Source: an uncultured Alphaproteobacteria bacterium
GTDB taxonomy: Bacteria; Pseudomonadota; Alphaproteobacteria; RF32; CAG-239
Assembly: GCA_910580155.1 (NCBI GenBank)
Contig: CAJTWX010000010.1
Coordinates: 1-29,953 of the forward strand
DNA: 29,953 bases
Reading direction: 5' to 3'
The stretch's first letter is position 1. Each line of letters opens with the position of its first letter. Below the pieces are notes generated by a model. That model was given only the letters and a program-made list of their open reading frames with translations. It was not told the DNA's origin and made no database searches. Shown in pieces: positions 10,899 to 18,780 of this stretch. Made by a program: the position numbers and the translations under genes.

Positions 10899-13271
10899 CT
10901 ATTTGCGGCTGCCTTTAGGCATAGCTTCAGGGGCTTTGGTTTCTTGTTTAACCTTTTCGGTCACCGGTTTATAAACCGTTTTTTCCCAAGGGCTTTTCTT
11001 GTCATACAGTTTCTCACAGATAGACAAACCCAAGCTGCGCAAAGCTGTTTCGGTTGGAATAAACAAGTCCATTCCGTCCTCGGTCTGCTTGCCGGAGTTG
11101 GAAATACCATTAACCGTACCAAGTTTGTCAATCAGCACACTGCCGGCAGAAACTTTTTGTACAAGCGTATCAACAATAATCTCTGTTCCGAGTGAATCTG
11201 TATAGCGATAACCATAAATTTTACCGTTATCATCCATATAGTTTTTAGAACCCTCACCTTCGCTGCCCAGCGCAATAAAGCCTTCCTGATCAATTGCCGG
11301 CAGTTCCAGATTCAAAGACAGCGGCGTATAAGTCGTTGGCTTATCTAAAGACAACAGAGCTGTATTCTTGCTCGGATTAACGCGAACAGCTTTAGCCTTA
11401 AACATATCGCCGTTAATCGTTTTAATGTCGTAGGTATTCTGCAGCTTATTAACCAAACCTGCAGATGTCAGGATAAACGAATCGGAAATAACCAACCCTT
11501 TCCCCTTCACGCCTTTGGCATTAGTCACATCAACCACAGACCCGCGAATCTTGAGCATATTTTCCGGACTGAGTTCCGCATACGGCGGACGGTCAACAAT
11601 GCACAGCTTGGAATCAACCGAATAACCGTCCAAATCAACCCAGTTATCATCAATCACGGTGCAGCTGCCATCAGAAATCACATTGCCTTTTTCGTCAATG
11701 CAGTTTTCATAAACGCGATGGCTGTCCGTCACACCGCCGGTTTCTTCAACTTGCGATGCGATGGAAACGTTTTCAACCTCAACCCCGCCGGTTTCTTCAA
11801 CCACGGGTGCCGGAACGCGGACAACTTTCTCCACTACTTTCACCGGTTCTTCAATAACCGTTTTGGTATTGCAGTCTTCCACACACTCAGTCGAACAATT
11901 CTTTCTGCCTTCTTCGCAGGTTTCAGTGCAGATTTTTTTGCACTTCGGCTGCTCGCATTTTTGCGAACACTGCATCGGGCAGCTTTCTTCCTCAACTGTC
12001 GTTACCGTTGTTGTCACGGTTTTCTTCTTCGGGCAAACCGGACGGCAAACCTGCTGGCAAACCGGTGCCGGCGTTTCTACTCTGGTTGTGGTAATAATTT
12101 TTTTCTCAATCGTTGTCGTCTGTGTTTTAACGTCTACAAACTCTTCAACTTTCGGTTTTGCCGGAGCGCACGGACAGCTGACCTGCGGACAGGTGCAAAC
12201 AGGCTGGTTGCAAACGCACGGCTGTTGAACGGCACACGGACACATCGGACGACGCATAGCCGGACATTGCGGCTGCGGTGCATACGCGCAGGAGCGTGTA
12301 TATTCAACTTCTTTGGCAAAACGGCATTTTCCGGGGTTAAACCGCTCGTCAAACGCCACTAAAGCAGCCCGTTCACGCGCAATTTCTTCTGCAGAAATGT
12401 GCGTTTTTAACTGCTCTTCAAACCCCGGCAAAGAAGAAAGTCTGGCCGCAGCATCAGCAAACGCTCCTTCTGCCAGCTGAACCTCCCCTTCATATACGCC
12501 GTTTTCAACTTCGGCATATCCGGTCGTAACACCTTTCCAATAAACCTTACTCTGGCTCAAATTCATTAAGCGCCAGGTCACGGTCATCTCTGCCGTACCA
12601 TTACGCTTGTTGGCTTTTTGAGCCTTATCCCAGTCATATTCGTCACAAACATTCATAAAGAAATTTGTAACCTCTGCCGTCAACGCATATTCCGGCAGTT
12701 TGACCGATGTATCAGCCAGACAGACATCGCTCGGGATTTCCATAACCTTATAGCATTTGTCAGCAGCTTTTTTAAACACGGAATTAAACGCCATATCTTT
12801 CTGAATAACACGTCCGTGGTTCAAAAAGGCTTTCTTCGTTGCACGCCGGCAGCCGAAAATACGGAAACGATAGTTCCCGACGTGTCCCGAATACGGATTA
12901 TATCCTTCTTGGTTATGGAGCTTAAAATCAACGTGCGTCAGCGCAAAAGACGCCAGATCGCAACAGTTACGATTCGCTGCGTTGCTTTTATATCTCGGCT
13001 GTGCAAACACATAATTCTGCGTACGGAACTCCGGCTGCGGACAGCTCGGGCAAACACGTTTTTTCGGTCCGTCCACAATACGCACTTTTTTATCGGATTT
13101 ATTGCTCGTGCTGCAACGGTCGCAGCTCCCGCCAGGGAAAATACTTCCGTCTTTATCAGCCGGACAATCCGGACAGTCAGGGGTTGCAGCCGTAACGTTC
13201 AACGCCCCGAACACGAGCCCTAACGCTAACACGCCGCAAAATATTTTTTTCAAAACTTTTGTCGCTGACAT
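10899..13271 (-). CDS. Secreted Cys-rich protein, degenerate trypsin-like domain
   Basis: 790 aa, function unknown. Signal peptide 1-29 (MSATKVLKKIFCGVLALGLV, then an Ala-rich cleavage site). Residues ~80-290 form a globular part. Residues 336-467 contain 21 Cys in CPC, CVC, CTC and CxxxC spacings, separated by Thr/Val/Glu/Pro-rich linkers. Residues ~572-728 resemble an HtrA/trypsin-like protease: VISDSFILTSAGLV matches 'vIs.dGyIlTnAHVV', but the catalytic His is Gly605; the Asp site reads NTALLSL; only the Ser motif survives as VSAGSVLI. I infer a non-catalytic or binding role. The start is the ATG after AGGAG; an extra upstream 20 codons lack a ribosome site and would bury the signal peptide. 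It follows comM by 13 nt. The Cys pairs suggest disulfide bonding or metal binding in the envelope. Confidence 0.8.
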   Translation of the reverse strand: MSATKVLKKIFCGVLALGLVFGALNVTAATPDCPDCPADKDGSIFPGGSCDRCSTSNKSDKKVRIVDGPKKRVCPSCPQPEFRTQNYVFAQPRYKSNAANRNCCDLASFALTHVDFKLHNQEGYNPYSGHVGNYRFRIFGCRRATKKAFLNHGRVIQKDMAFNSVFKKAADKCYKVMEIPSDVCLADTSVKLPEYALTAEVTNFFMNVCDEYDWDKAQKANKRNGTAEMTVTWRLMNLSQSKVYWKGVTTGYAEVENGVYEGEVQLAEGAFADAAARLSSLPGFEEQLKTHISAEEIARERAALVAFDERFNPGKCRFAKEVEYTRSCAYAPQPQCPAMRRPMCPCAVQQPCVCNQPVCTCPQVSCPCAPAKPKVEEFVDVKTQTTTIEKKIITTTRVETPAPVCQQVCRPVCPKKKTVTTTVTTVEEESCPMQCSQKCEQPKCKKICTETCEEGRKNCSTECVEDCNTKTVIEEPVKVVEKVVRVPAPVVEETGGVEVENVSIASQVEETGGVTDSHRVYENCIDEKGNVISDGSCTVIDDNWVDLDGYSVDSKLCIVDRPPYAELSPENMLKIRGSVVDVTNAKGVKGKGLVISDSFILTSAGLVNKLQNTYDIKTINGDMFKAKAVRVNPSKNTALLSLDKPTTYTPLSLNLELPAIDQEGFIALGSEGEGSKNYMDDNGKIYGYRYTDSLGTEIIVDTLVQKVSAGSVLIDKLGTVNGISNSGKQTEDGMDLFIPTETALRSLGLSICEKLYDKKSPWEKTVYKPVTEKVKQETKAPEAMPKGSRK

Positions 13272-13284
13272 ATTATTTGTTCTC

Positions 13285-14805
13285 CTAATATGGTTTTTTA
13301 AAAAGCCGGTGTCGATAAGACAAAGCTTCAATCAAATGCATTTTAGACACTTTTTTTTCATTTTGCAAGTCCGCAATTGTTCTTGCTAACCGCAAAATGC
13401 GCATCAGGCTTCTGGCCGTCAACCCGCACTTTTCTGCCGATTCTGCGGCAAATTTGCGTAAATTGTCATCCATCTCCAAAACTTTTTCTAAAATTTCTCC
13501 TTTTAATTCCGCATTGGTCAACATATTTTTTTCGCCGATTTTATCGAGTCGCTCCGCTGAAATCTGCCGAACCTCTTTCACCCGCCGCAGCATTTCAGCC
13601 GACCCTGTTCCCCTTTCCTTCGAAGTCAGGTCATAGGGGTTCACCGCCGGCACCTCAATCTGCATATCAAAACGGTCTAAAAACGGCCCTGACAGCTTAC
13701 CCAGATATTCCGCCGCACATTGTGGCGCGCGTGAACACATCCGTTCTTTGGTGCCAAGATAGCCGCAACGGCACGGATTCATTGCCGCCACCAGCTGAAA
13801 CGCCGCCGGAAACTCCGTATGCGCCATCACACGGGCAATCACCGTCTTTTTACTTTCCAGCGGCTGCCTGAGCGCATCCAGCGTCGCCCTCTGAAACTCC
13901 GGCAGTTCGTCTAAAAACAAGACGCCGTTATGCGCAAGCGAAATCTCTCCCGGAACGCCCTTTCTGCCACCGCCCACCAACGCCGGTGTAGATGCGCTGT
14001 GATGCGGTGCGCGAAACGGCCGGCAAAAATCAATCGTATTGTTCAACATTCCCGCCACCGAATGAATCATTGCCGTTTCCAAAGCTTCCTCGGCCGTCAT
14101 TTCCGGCAAAATCGTATTCAGCCTTTCGGCCAGCATTGTTTTACCACTGCCCGGAGGCCCCACCATCAAAAGATTATGTCCGCCGGCTGCGGCAATCAGC
14201 AGCGCACGCTTAGCGCTTTCCTGCCCTTTGACATCAGCCATATCAAGTGTATAGCCGCGTCTGTTAATATGCGGTTTTTGCGGCGGCGCAATCATCGTCG
14301 CCCCTTTAAAATAATTCAACAACTCTAAAATATGTTCGACCGGCAAAATATCCGGATTACCGCTCCACGCAGCCTCACCGCCATTATCAAACGGACAGGC
14401 AATGCCTAGTTTTTCCGCCGTTGCGCGCATAGCCGCCGGCAACACGCCGGCCACGGCCTCCACCTTGCCCGAAAGCCCTAAAGCCCCCATAAACAGATAA
14501 CCTTTAAGTTTTGCCGCATCAACGCTGCCCATCGCGCCCAACAGTCCCAAGGCAATCGGCAAATCATAATGCGTCCCTTCTTTAAGCAAATCCGACGGTG
14601 TAAGGTTCACTATAATCCGTCCGTGCGGAAATTCAAGCCCCAGCGCCGTAAAAACCGCACGTACCCGCTCTCTGCTCTCGTTCACTGCCTTATCTGGCAG
14701 TCCGACAATCACAAACGCCGGAAGCCCCGCACCAATACTGACCTGCACCTCCACAATTTGCGCCTTAATTCCCGCTAACGCCGCTGTTTTCACGCAGCAT
14801 ACCAT
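13285..14805 (-). CDS. comM: ComM/YifB-family Mg-chelatase-like AAA+ ATPase
   Basis: 506 aa, the same length as E. coli YifB. The family member ComM of Vibrio is a hexameric branch-migration helicase that aids integration of transforming DNA; the role here is by homology. The N-terminal Lon-like 'ChlI' domain covers about 1-170 (SIGAGLPAFVIVGLPDKAV). Walker A is GPPGSGKT (216-223), Walker B VLFLDE (295-300), a four-Cys group C345, C347, C357 and C363 is typical of the family, and GPFLDRFD (373-380) marks the sensor/arginine-finger region; the C-terminal Mg-chelatase domain ends near SYRHRLFKKPY. The start ATG has AAGGA about 6 nt upstream, behind a strong promoter. It is first in an operon with the secreted Cys-rich protein. 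Confidence 0.95.
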   Translation of the reverse strand: MVCCVKTAALAGIKAQIVEVQVSIGAGLPAFVIVGLPDKAVNESRERVRAVFTALGLEFPHGRIIVNLTPSDLLKEGTHYDLPIALGLLGAMGSVDAAKLKGYLFMGALGLSGKVEAVAGVLPAAMRATAEKLGIACPFDNGGEAAWSGNPDILPVEHILELLNYFKGATMIAPPQKPHINRRGYTLDMADVKGQESAKRALLIAAAGGHNLLMVGPPGSGKTMLAERLNTILPEMTAEEALETAMIHSVAGMLNNTIDFCRPFRAPHHSASTPALVGGGRKGVPGEISLAHNGVLFLDELPEFQRATLDALRQPLESKKTVIARVMAHTEFPAAFQLVAAMNPCRCGYLGTKERMCSRAPQCAAEYLGKLSGPFLDRFDMQIEVPAVNPYDLTSKERGTGSAEMLRRVKEVRQISAERLDKIGEKNMLTNAELKGEILEKVLEMDDNLRKFAAESAEKCGLTARSLMRILRLARTIADLQNEKKVSKMHLIEALSYRHRLFKKPY

Positions 14806-14839
14806 TTTTAGTCCTTTGTTAAATTTTTATCACACGCAA

Positions 14840-14868
14840 CAAATAGAACAAAATAAAAACAATGTCAA
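14840..14868 (-). promoter_or_regulatory. Promoter for the comM operon
   Basis: Minus strand TTGACA, 17-bp spacer, TATTTG, giving a start near 14833 and a leader of about 28 nt. Confidence 0.65.
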
Positions 14869-14924
14869 GAAGTTTTTTTACTTTTTCTTAACCAAAATTC
14901 GTTGGCAAAATTTTTCGGCCAGTC

Positions 14925-14951
14925 AAAAAAATCTCCCAAACGGGAGATTTT
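14925..14951 (-). terminator. Terminator of the lipoprotein gene
   Basis: AAAATCTCCC / GGGAGATTTT, a perfect 10-bp stem with a 4-nt loop, followed on the minus strand by a T-run. It begins 5 nt beyond the lipoprotein stop, so comM downstream relies on its own promoter. Confidence 0.85.
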
Positions 14952-14956
14952 CAAAC

Positions 14957-15445
14957 TTACCACCGCGGAATATGTTCGTCTTTGCGCCATCTGCGGGCAG
15001 GATATGTCCCCTCGCGCAAAAAGTCATACCGGCCGGCAAACTGCGGAATATCCGTCACCAAAATATACCCCGACGCTCGAAACTGCTCGGCACATATCAC
15101 CGCGCTCCAGCCCTGTTGGTCATAACACAAAACTTTCGCGCGTGTCAGCGGATGAATGAGCAACACCCCCTCAGCAACAGCTGTTTCGGAAAGATTGTCA
15201 TAATAAGTCGGCATCGGCTGTACGCAGGGTTGCGGCGGCAACAACGGCTCCCCCGAACAACGCCGGTTTTGCGGGCAATATTGAATTCCCCCGCGCGTAA
15301 CTGGTTGCGGAATCCAGACTTCTTCCTCTTTCGGGCTTTCCTCACATTTCATCCCTTCGGGCGGCACGGCATATACCTGTTCGCGCATACACGCAGCCAA
15401 CAGCAACACAGCCCCAATCCCCCCGATTTTTCTTAAATTCAGCAT
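14957..15445 (-). CDS. Putative lipoprotein, 162 aa
   Basis: Short N-terminus, hydrophobic segment and lipobox: MLNLRKIGGIGAVLLLAAC, with the lipid-bearing Cys at position 19. The mature part is Pro-rich with several Cys (YCPQNRRCSG, PCVQP, KVLCYDQQGWSAVICAEQF), which suggests disulfides in the periplasm. No known domain is recognised. I choose the ATG of MLNLRK; an upstream TTG adds 11 residues and would push the lipobox too far in. The ribosome site is weak (GGGCTGTTTGAAATG). It is monocistronic, with its own terminator. Like the secreted protein at 10899 it is Cys-rich, but no direct link is shown. Confidence 0.75.
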   Translation of the reverse strand: MLNLRKIGGIGAVLLLAACMREQVYAVPPEGMKCEESPKEEEVWIPQPVTRGGIQYCPQNRRCSGEPLLPPQPCVQPMPTYYDNLSETAVAEGVLLIHPLTRAKVLCYDQQGWSAVICAEQFRASGYILVTDIPQFAGRYDFLREGTYPARRWRKDEHIPRW

Positions 15446-15704
15446 TTCAAACAGCCCGAATAAATTACCATTATGCAAAGTTTAACGCAAAAATGTGCCA
15501 TTGCACGCAAAAAGAGCAGGTTATAAACAAAAAATCAGCATTGATAAGAAAATCCACTTGCAACCCACCATTCTCCCTCTACCGAAAGAGAAGGTGTTGC
15601 CCCATCCATACCATATCTCTTGAGATTGCCACGGCAATAAGTTGCCCGTGAGCATTTAGGGACAGGCTTCCATCCGCGAATTAGTTCACAAAATTACACG
15701 GTTT
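15446..15704. other. Intergenic gap with a decayed repeat
   Basis: No gene seen. Around 15605-15633, TCCATACCATATCTCTTGAG followed by ATTGCCACG matches the right half of the two intact TIR elements at 24546 and 25425, so this is probably a decayed copy. The part next to the rne stop is shared with the metG 3' end (see 15663-15715). Confidence 0.5.
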
Positions 15705-15715
15705 TTACCCGAGGA
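15663..15715. repeat. Repeat spanning the rne stop codon, copy A
   Basis: Starts CAGGCTTCCAT and ends TTTACCCGAGGA, exactly as copy B at 19976-20029, with a diverged middle and almost the same length. The right end includes the rne stop codon and the last codons (Leu-Gly). Confidence 0.4.
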
Positions 15716-18311
15716 GTTTCTTCCACCAAGCCTTCTTCTTCGGCTCTTCTTTTGTTTCGGGAGCAGGCGTACGCTCTTGGCGCTCTTCATTATCCCAATT
15801 ATAGCGGTTATTTCTGCGCGAGCGGTTACGACGGCGGTCAAAACGATTACGCCGCGAACGACGACCGTTGTTTTCTCCCTCTTCCTGCTCAAAAGATTCC
15901 GCATCTTCATTTTCGTTAGCAGCCTCTGTTTCCGGCTCTTCAGCCTCTTCTTCCATCGGAACATACGCTGCTGCCGGAACAACTGCCGGCTTCGCCTTCG
16001 CAATACGGCTGCGCTCAATTTTATAATCGCAAATATTCTTAATCGCACTATCTGCGGTAATCACGATTTCAAGCTCGTATTTTTCTTCCAAATCCGCAAG
16101 AATGCGACGTTTATGATTTAAGATATAGATAGCAATATCCTGCGGCAGTTTCACCTCAATACGGTTATATGCCCCCTTAATGCCTTCCTCTTCAATTGCC
16201 CGTAAAACAAGTGCGGCAGCCGATTCGGTCGTACGCTGAACCCCTTGCCCGCGGCAATACGGACAAGTCACATAATTACTCTCGACAAACGAAGAGTGCA
16301 TCCGCTGACGCGAGATTTCCAACAACCCGAAAATGCTCATCTTCGCAATCTGCACGCGCGCGCGGTCAGGTTTCATTGCCTCTTTCATCCGCTTTTCCAC
16401 CGCGTGGTTATTTGCCGGCTCGTCCATATCAATAAAGTCGACAACCACAAGGCCGGCAAGGTTGCGCATCCGGAGCTGCTTGGCAATTTCATCCGCCGCC
16501 TCAAGGTTGGTTTTGAGTGCGGTTTCTTCAATATCCATCTCGTGCGTTGCCCGTCCGGAGTTCACGTCAATTGATACCAGCGCCTCGGTTGGGTTAATCA
16601 CAAGATAGCCGCCCGATTGCAACTGAACCACCGGATTATGCAGCTTATCAAGCTCTTTTTCCACCTGATAATGCTGAAACACCGGAATTTCTCCATCTTT
16701 GCGACACTTAATCTTGCGCCCCATATTCGGCGACAAAATTTTGCTGAACTCTTTGGCTGTTTTATAGGCAGCCTCGCCATCAATAATCACCTCGCCGATA
16801 TCTTTAGTGTACATATCGCGAAGCGCACGTTTGATGAGGTTACCCTCTTCATAAATCAGCGCCGGAGCCGCCACGCTGAGCGAACAATGGCGGATATGGT
16901 TCCACGAACGGATAAGGTAGTTATAATCGCGGACAATATCTTCGCGTTGCTTGTCTTCTCCCGCGGTGCGCACAATCAGCGACATATCGTCATTAAGCGG
17001 TAAATCGCGGATAATTTCTTTAAGCCTTTTACGGTCATTGCCCGAGGTAATTTTGCGCGAAACACCGCCGGATTTAATCCGGTTCGGCATCAACACGCAA
17101 TAGCGTCCGGCAAGAGACAGATAAGTCGTACACGCCGCACCCTTGTTACCGCGCTCTTCTTTAACAATCTGAATAAGCAGCACCTGCCCCTCTTTAATGA
17201 CATCCTGAATCGTCGAGCGATGATACAACTTGCGGGCAAAAATCAATTTGCGCTGAATCTCGAGATAGCGCTCAAAATCCGCCTCGTCATCGTCATTGTC
17301 AAAATCTTTGCTGGTTTCGGCGTCTAAGTCTTCGTCATCATCCATAGATGCAACATCGCTTTCGTCCAGCTCTTCGGCAACCATCTCGTCGCGCAGACCG
17401 CTGGCATCGGCCGATACTTTGTACTTTCCTTTCGGTGAGCGGCGCCCTAAAAACCGTGCTCCGCGGCGCGTTCTGCGGCGGTTTTTTTCTTCGCCGCCAT
17501 TGTCATTTTCCGCCTCAGCCTGCTCTTCCGCAGTTTCTTCAGCCGGCTCCTTAACATCTTCCAATACAGCCGTTTCTGTTTCTTCAACAGCAGGCTCTTC
17601 TGTGCTTTCCTCTGCCTGATGACAACAAGCACATTCGTGCATCTCGCAATGGCATTCTTCCGAACAGGTACAAACGCCGTTTTCCGCACAATGACAATGC
17701 CCATCTTCTGCGCGGCACGCACAATTTTCCGAACAACCACAACCATCTGTCGCTGCCGCTGGCTCTTCTGCAGCATTCGTTTCAACCGCATCTTCGGAAA
17801 CTTCCGGTACACTTGTCTCCGCTGCAGCAACACTGATAACTTCTGCGCTTTCTTCAACTTCTTCCGTCATTTCCGCCGGTTCATTTTCTGCCACGTCAGC
17901 CGCTGCCAGAGCCGCAGCCTCAGCTGCTTTTTTCGCCTCATATTCGGCGCGTTTTTGCTCGCGCTCAAGCTTGCGGCGTTCCTGCTCGGCTTTACGCTCT
18001 GCCTGATATTGCCGCTTGCGCTCGATTATCTCATCTGTTTCTTTGGCAACCGCCTCGCGCACTTCGTCGGAAACGGTATAATAATCGGGATGAATTTCGC
18101 CAAATGCCAAAAAGCCGTGGCGATTCCCGCCGTAGTCAACAAACGCCGCCTGTAAAGACGGTTCGATTCTGACCACTTTTGCGGTAAAAATATTGCCTTT
18201 AATTTGTTTTTTAGCCGTAGATTCGAACTCTACATCCTCAATCTTGTTCCCGTCCACAATAACCACGCGGGTTTCTTCAGGTTGAGTATCATCAATCAAC
18301 ATTCTTTTCAT
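15705..18311 (-). CDS. rne: Ribonuclease E/G with Cys-rich S1 insertion
   Basis: Endoribonuclease for mRNA decay and rRNA/tRNA processing, 868 aa. The S1 domain starts near 37 (GNIFTAKVVRIEPSLQAAFV) and is interrupted at about residue 80 by ~265 residues: a charged coiled segment, Ala/Glu-rich stretches, a Cys/His cluster at 191-231 (13 Cys, 5 His, mostly CxC), an Arg-rich patch (NRRRTRRGARFLGRRSPKGK) and an acidic run. S1 resumes near 346-410. The DNase I-like active site is seen as SIDVNSG (580-586, Asp582) and VDFIDM (624-629). The Zn-link is CPYC (683-686), needed for tetramers in this family. The tail has an Arg-rich RNA-binding stretch (817-836) and ends AWWKKLLG. S1 insertions are known in alphaproteobacterial RNase E; a metallothionein-like cluster there is not known to me. 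Confidence 0.96.
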   Translation of the reverse strand: MKRMLIDDTQPEETRVVIVDGNKIEDVEFESTAKKQIKGNIFTAKVVRIEPSLQAAFVDYGGNRHGFLAFGEIHPDYYTVSDEVREAVAKETDEIIERKRQYQAERKAEQERRKLEREQKRAEYEAKKAAEAAALAAADVAENEPAEMTEEVEESAEVISVAAAETSVPEVSEDAVETNAAEEPAAATDGCGCSENCACRAEDGHCHCAENGVCTCSEECHCEMHECACCHQAEESTEEPAVEETETAVLEDVKEPAEETAEEQAEAENDNGGEEKNRRRTRRGARFLGRRSPKGKYKVSADASGLRDEMVAEELDESDVASMDDDEDLDAETSKDFDNDDDEADFERYLEIQRKLIFARKLYHRSTIQDVIKEGQVLLIQIVKEERGNKGAACTTYLSLAGRYCVLMPNRIKSGGVSRKITSGNDRKRLKEIIRDLPLNDDMSLIVRTAGEDKQREDIVRDYNYLIRSWNHIRHCSLSVAAPALIYEEGNLIKRALRDMYTKDIGEVIIDGEAAYKTAKEFSKILSPNMGRKIKCRKDGEIPVFQHYQVEKELDKLHNPVVQLQSGGYLVINPTEALVSIDVNSGRATHEMDIEETALKTNLEAADEIAKQLRMRNLAGLVVVDFIDMDEPANNHAVEKRMKEAMKPDRARVQIAKMSIFGLLEISRQRMHSSFVESNYVTCPYCRGQGVQRTTESAAALVLRAIEEEGIKGAYNRIEVKLPQDIAIYILNHKRRILADLEEKYELEIVITADSAIKNICDYKIERSRIAKAKPAVVPAAAYVPMEEEAEEPETEAANENEDAESFEQEEGENNGRRSRRNRFDRRRNRSRRNNRYNWDNEERQERTPAPETKEEPKKKAWWKKLLG

Positions 18312-18559
18312 AACTGTTATTTCCTAACTAATAATTATCGCCCCGCTATGTTCAGGCGATACGATTTATATTCTCTTGGTTTAGCGGCAAACGGGGCGGT
18401 TTTATTGTTATTCATTGCGTTCCGCGCCGGCATTTTACCGGATATCTGCCCAAAAACGCCATAAGGCCAAACGCTGCGGCAAAGTCAGGGCGGCAAACAT
18501 TAATACTTATTGAACAAACCGCCGGTGCTTTCTGCCAAATCCATATTCAGGCAAATATC
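18312..18559 (-). promoter_or_regulatory. Long structured 5' leader of rne
   Basis: About 248 nt lie between the predicted start point and the rne ATG. The RNA can form a long-range 7-bp pair, CGGGGCG (18392-18398) with CGCCCCG (18339-18345), plus smaller GC-rich hairpins. E. coli rne controls itself through its 361-nt leader; similar feedback here is inference from leader length and structure. Confidence 0.45.
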
Positions 18560-18565
18560 AGGAGC

Positions 18566-18594
18566 TTTATAATTCTTTTTTCCGAAAAGTGCAA
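18566..18594 (-). promoter_or_regulatory. Promoter for rne
   Basis: Minus strand TTGCAC, 17-bp spacer, TATAAA. It is divergent from the lysozyme promoter, about 50 bp away. Confidence 0.6.
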
Positions 18595-18645
18595 GCATCT
18601 TTTTGCATTTATAGATTTTTTTTGCATTTTATCCCCCAAAAAGTA

Positions 18646-18675
18646 TTGACTTTATGACACAAGCTGTTCTATGAT
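18646..18675 (+). promoter_or_regulatory. Promoter for the lysozyme gene
   Basis: TTGACT, 18-bp spacer, TATGAT, giving a start near 18682. An inverted repeat, TTATGAC (18652-18658) and GTCATAA (18678-18684), brackets the spacer and -10, so it could be an operator. Confidence 0.6.
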
Positions 18676-18694
18676 ACGTCATAATTCGAAAAGT

Positions 18695-18718
18695 GGGCGC
18701 ATTTTGCGTCCTTTTTTT
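18695..18718 (+). terminator. Leader terminator 1 before the lysozyme gene
   Basis: GGGCGC pairs with GCGTCC (one G-U) around ATTTT, followed by seven T. It lies about 13 nt after the predicted transcription start, upstream of the gene it would serve. Confidence 0.6.
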
Positions 18719-18728
18719 ATTTTAAACC

Positions 18729-18753
18729 GGCGTTCATTTGAGCGCCTTTTTTT
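18729..18753 (+). terminator. Leader terminator 2 before the lysozyme gene
   Basis: GGCGTTC pairs with GAGCGCC (one G-U) around ATTT, followed by seven T. It ends 27 nt before the lysozyme ATG, just upstream of the AGGAGAAG ribosome site. Confidence 0.65.
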
Positions 18754-18780
18754 ATGCAAAATTTATCATAGGAGAAGAAA

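Noticed and set aside
13272..13331. Upstream extension of the Cys-rich protein (20 codons)
   Set aside because: It would overlap the 3' end of comM, lacks a ribosome site and would place the signal peptide internally; the ATG at 13271 follows AGGAG.
15446..15478. TTG start for the lipoprotein
   Set aside because: It would put 30 residues before the lipobox Cys; the ATG at 15445 gives a normal 18-residue lipoprotein signal.
15487..15500. Sigma54-like element upstream of the lipoprotein gene (minus strand TGGCAC...TGC)
   Set aside because: The GG to GC spacing is one base short of the strict -24/-12 spacing, so sigma54 would not be expected to use it.
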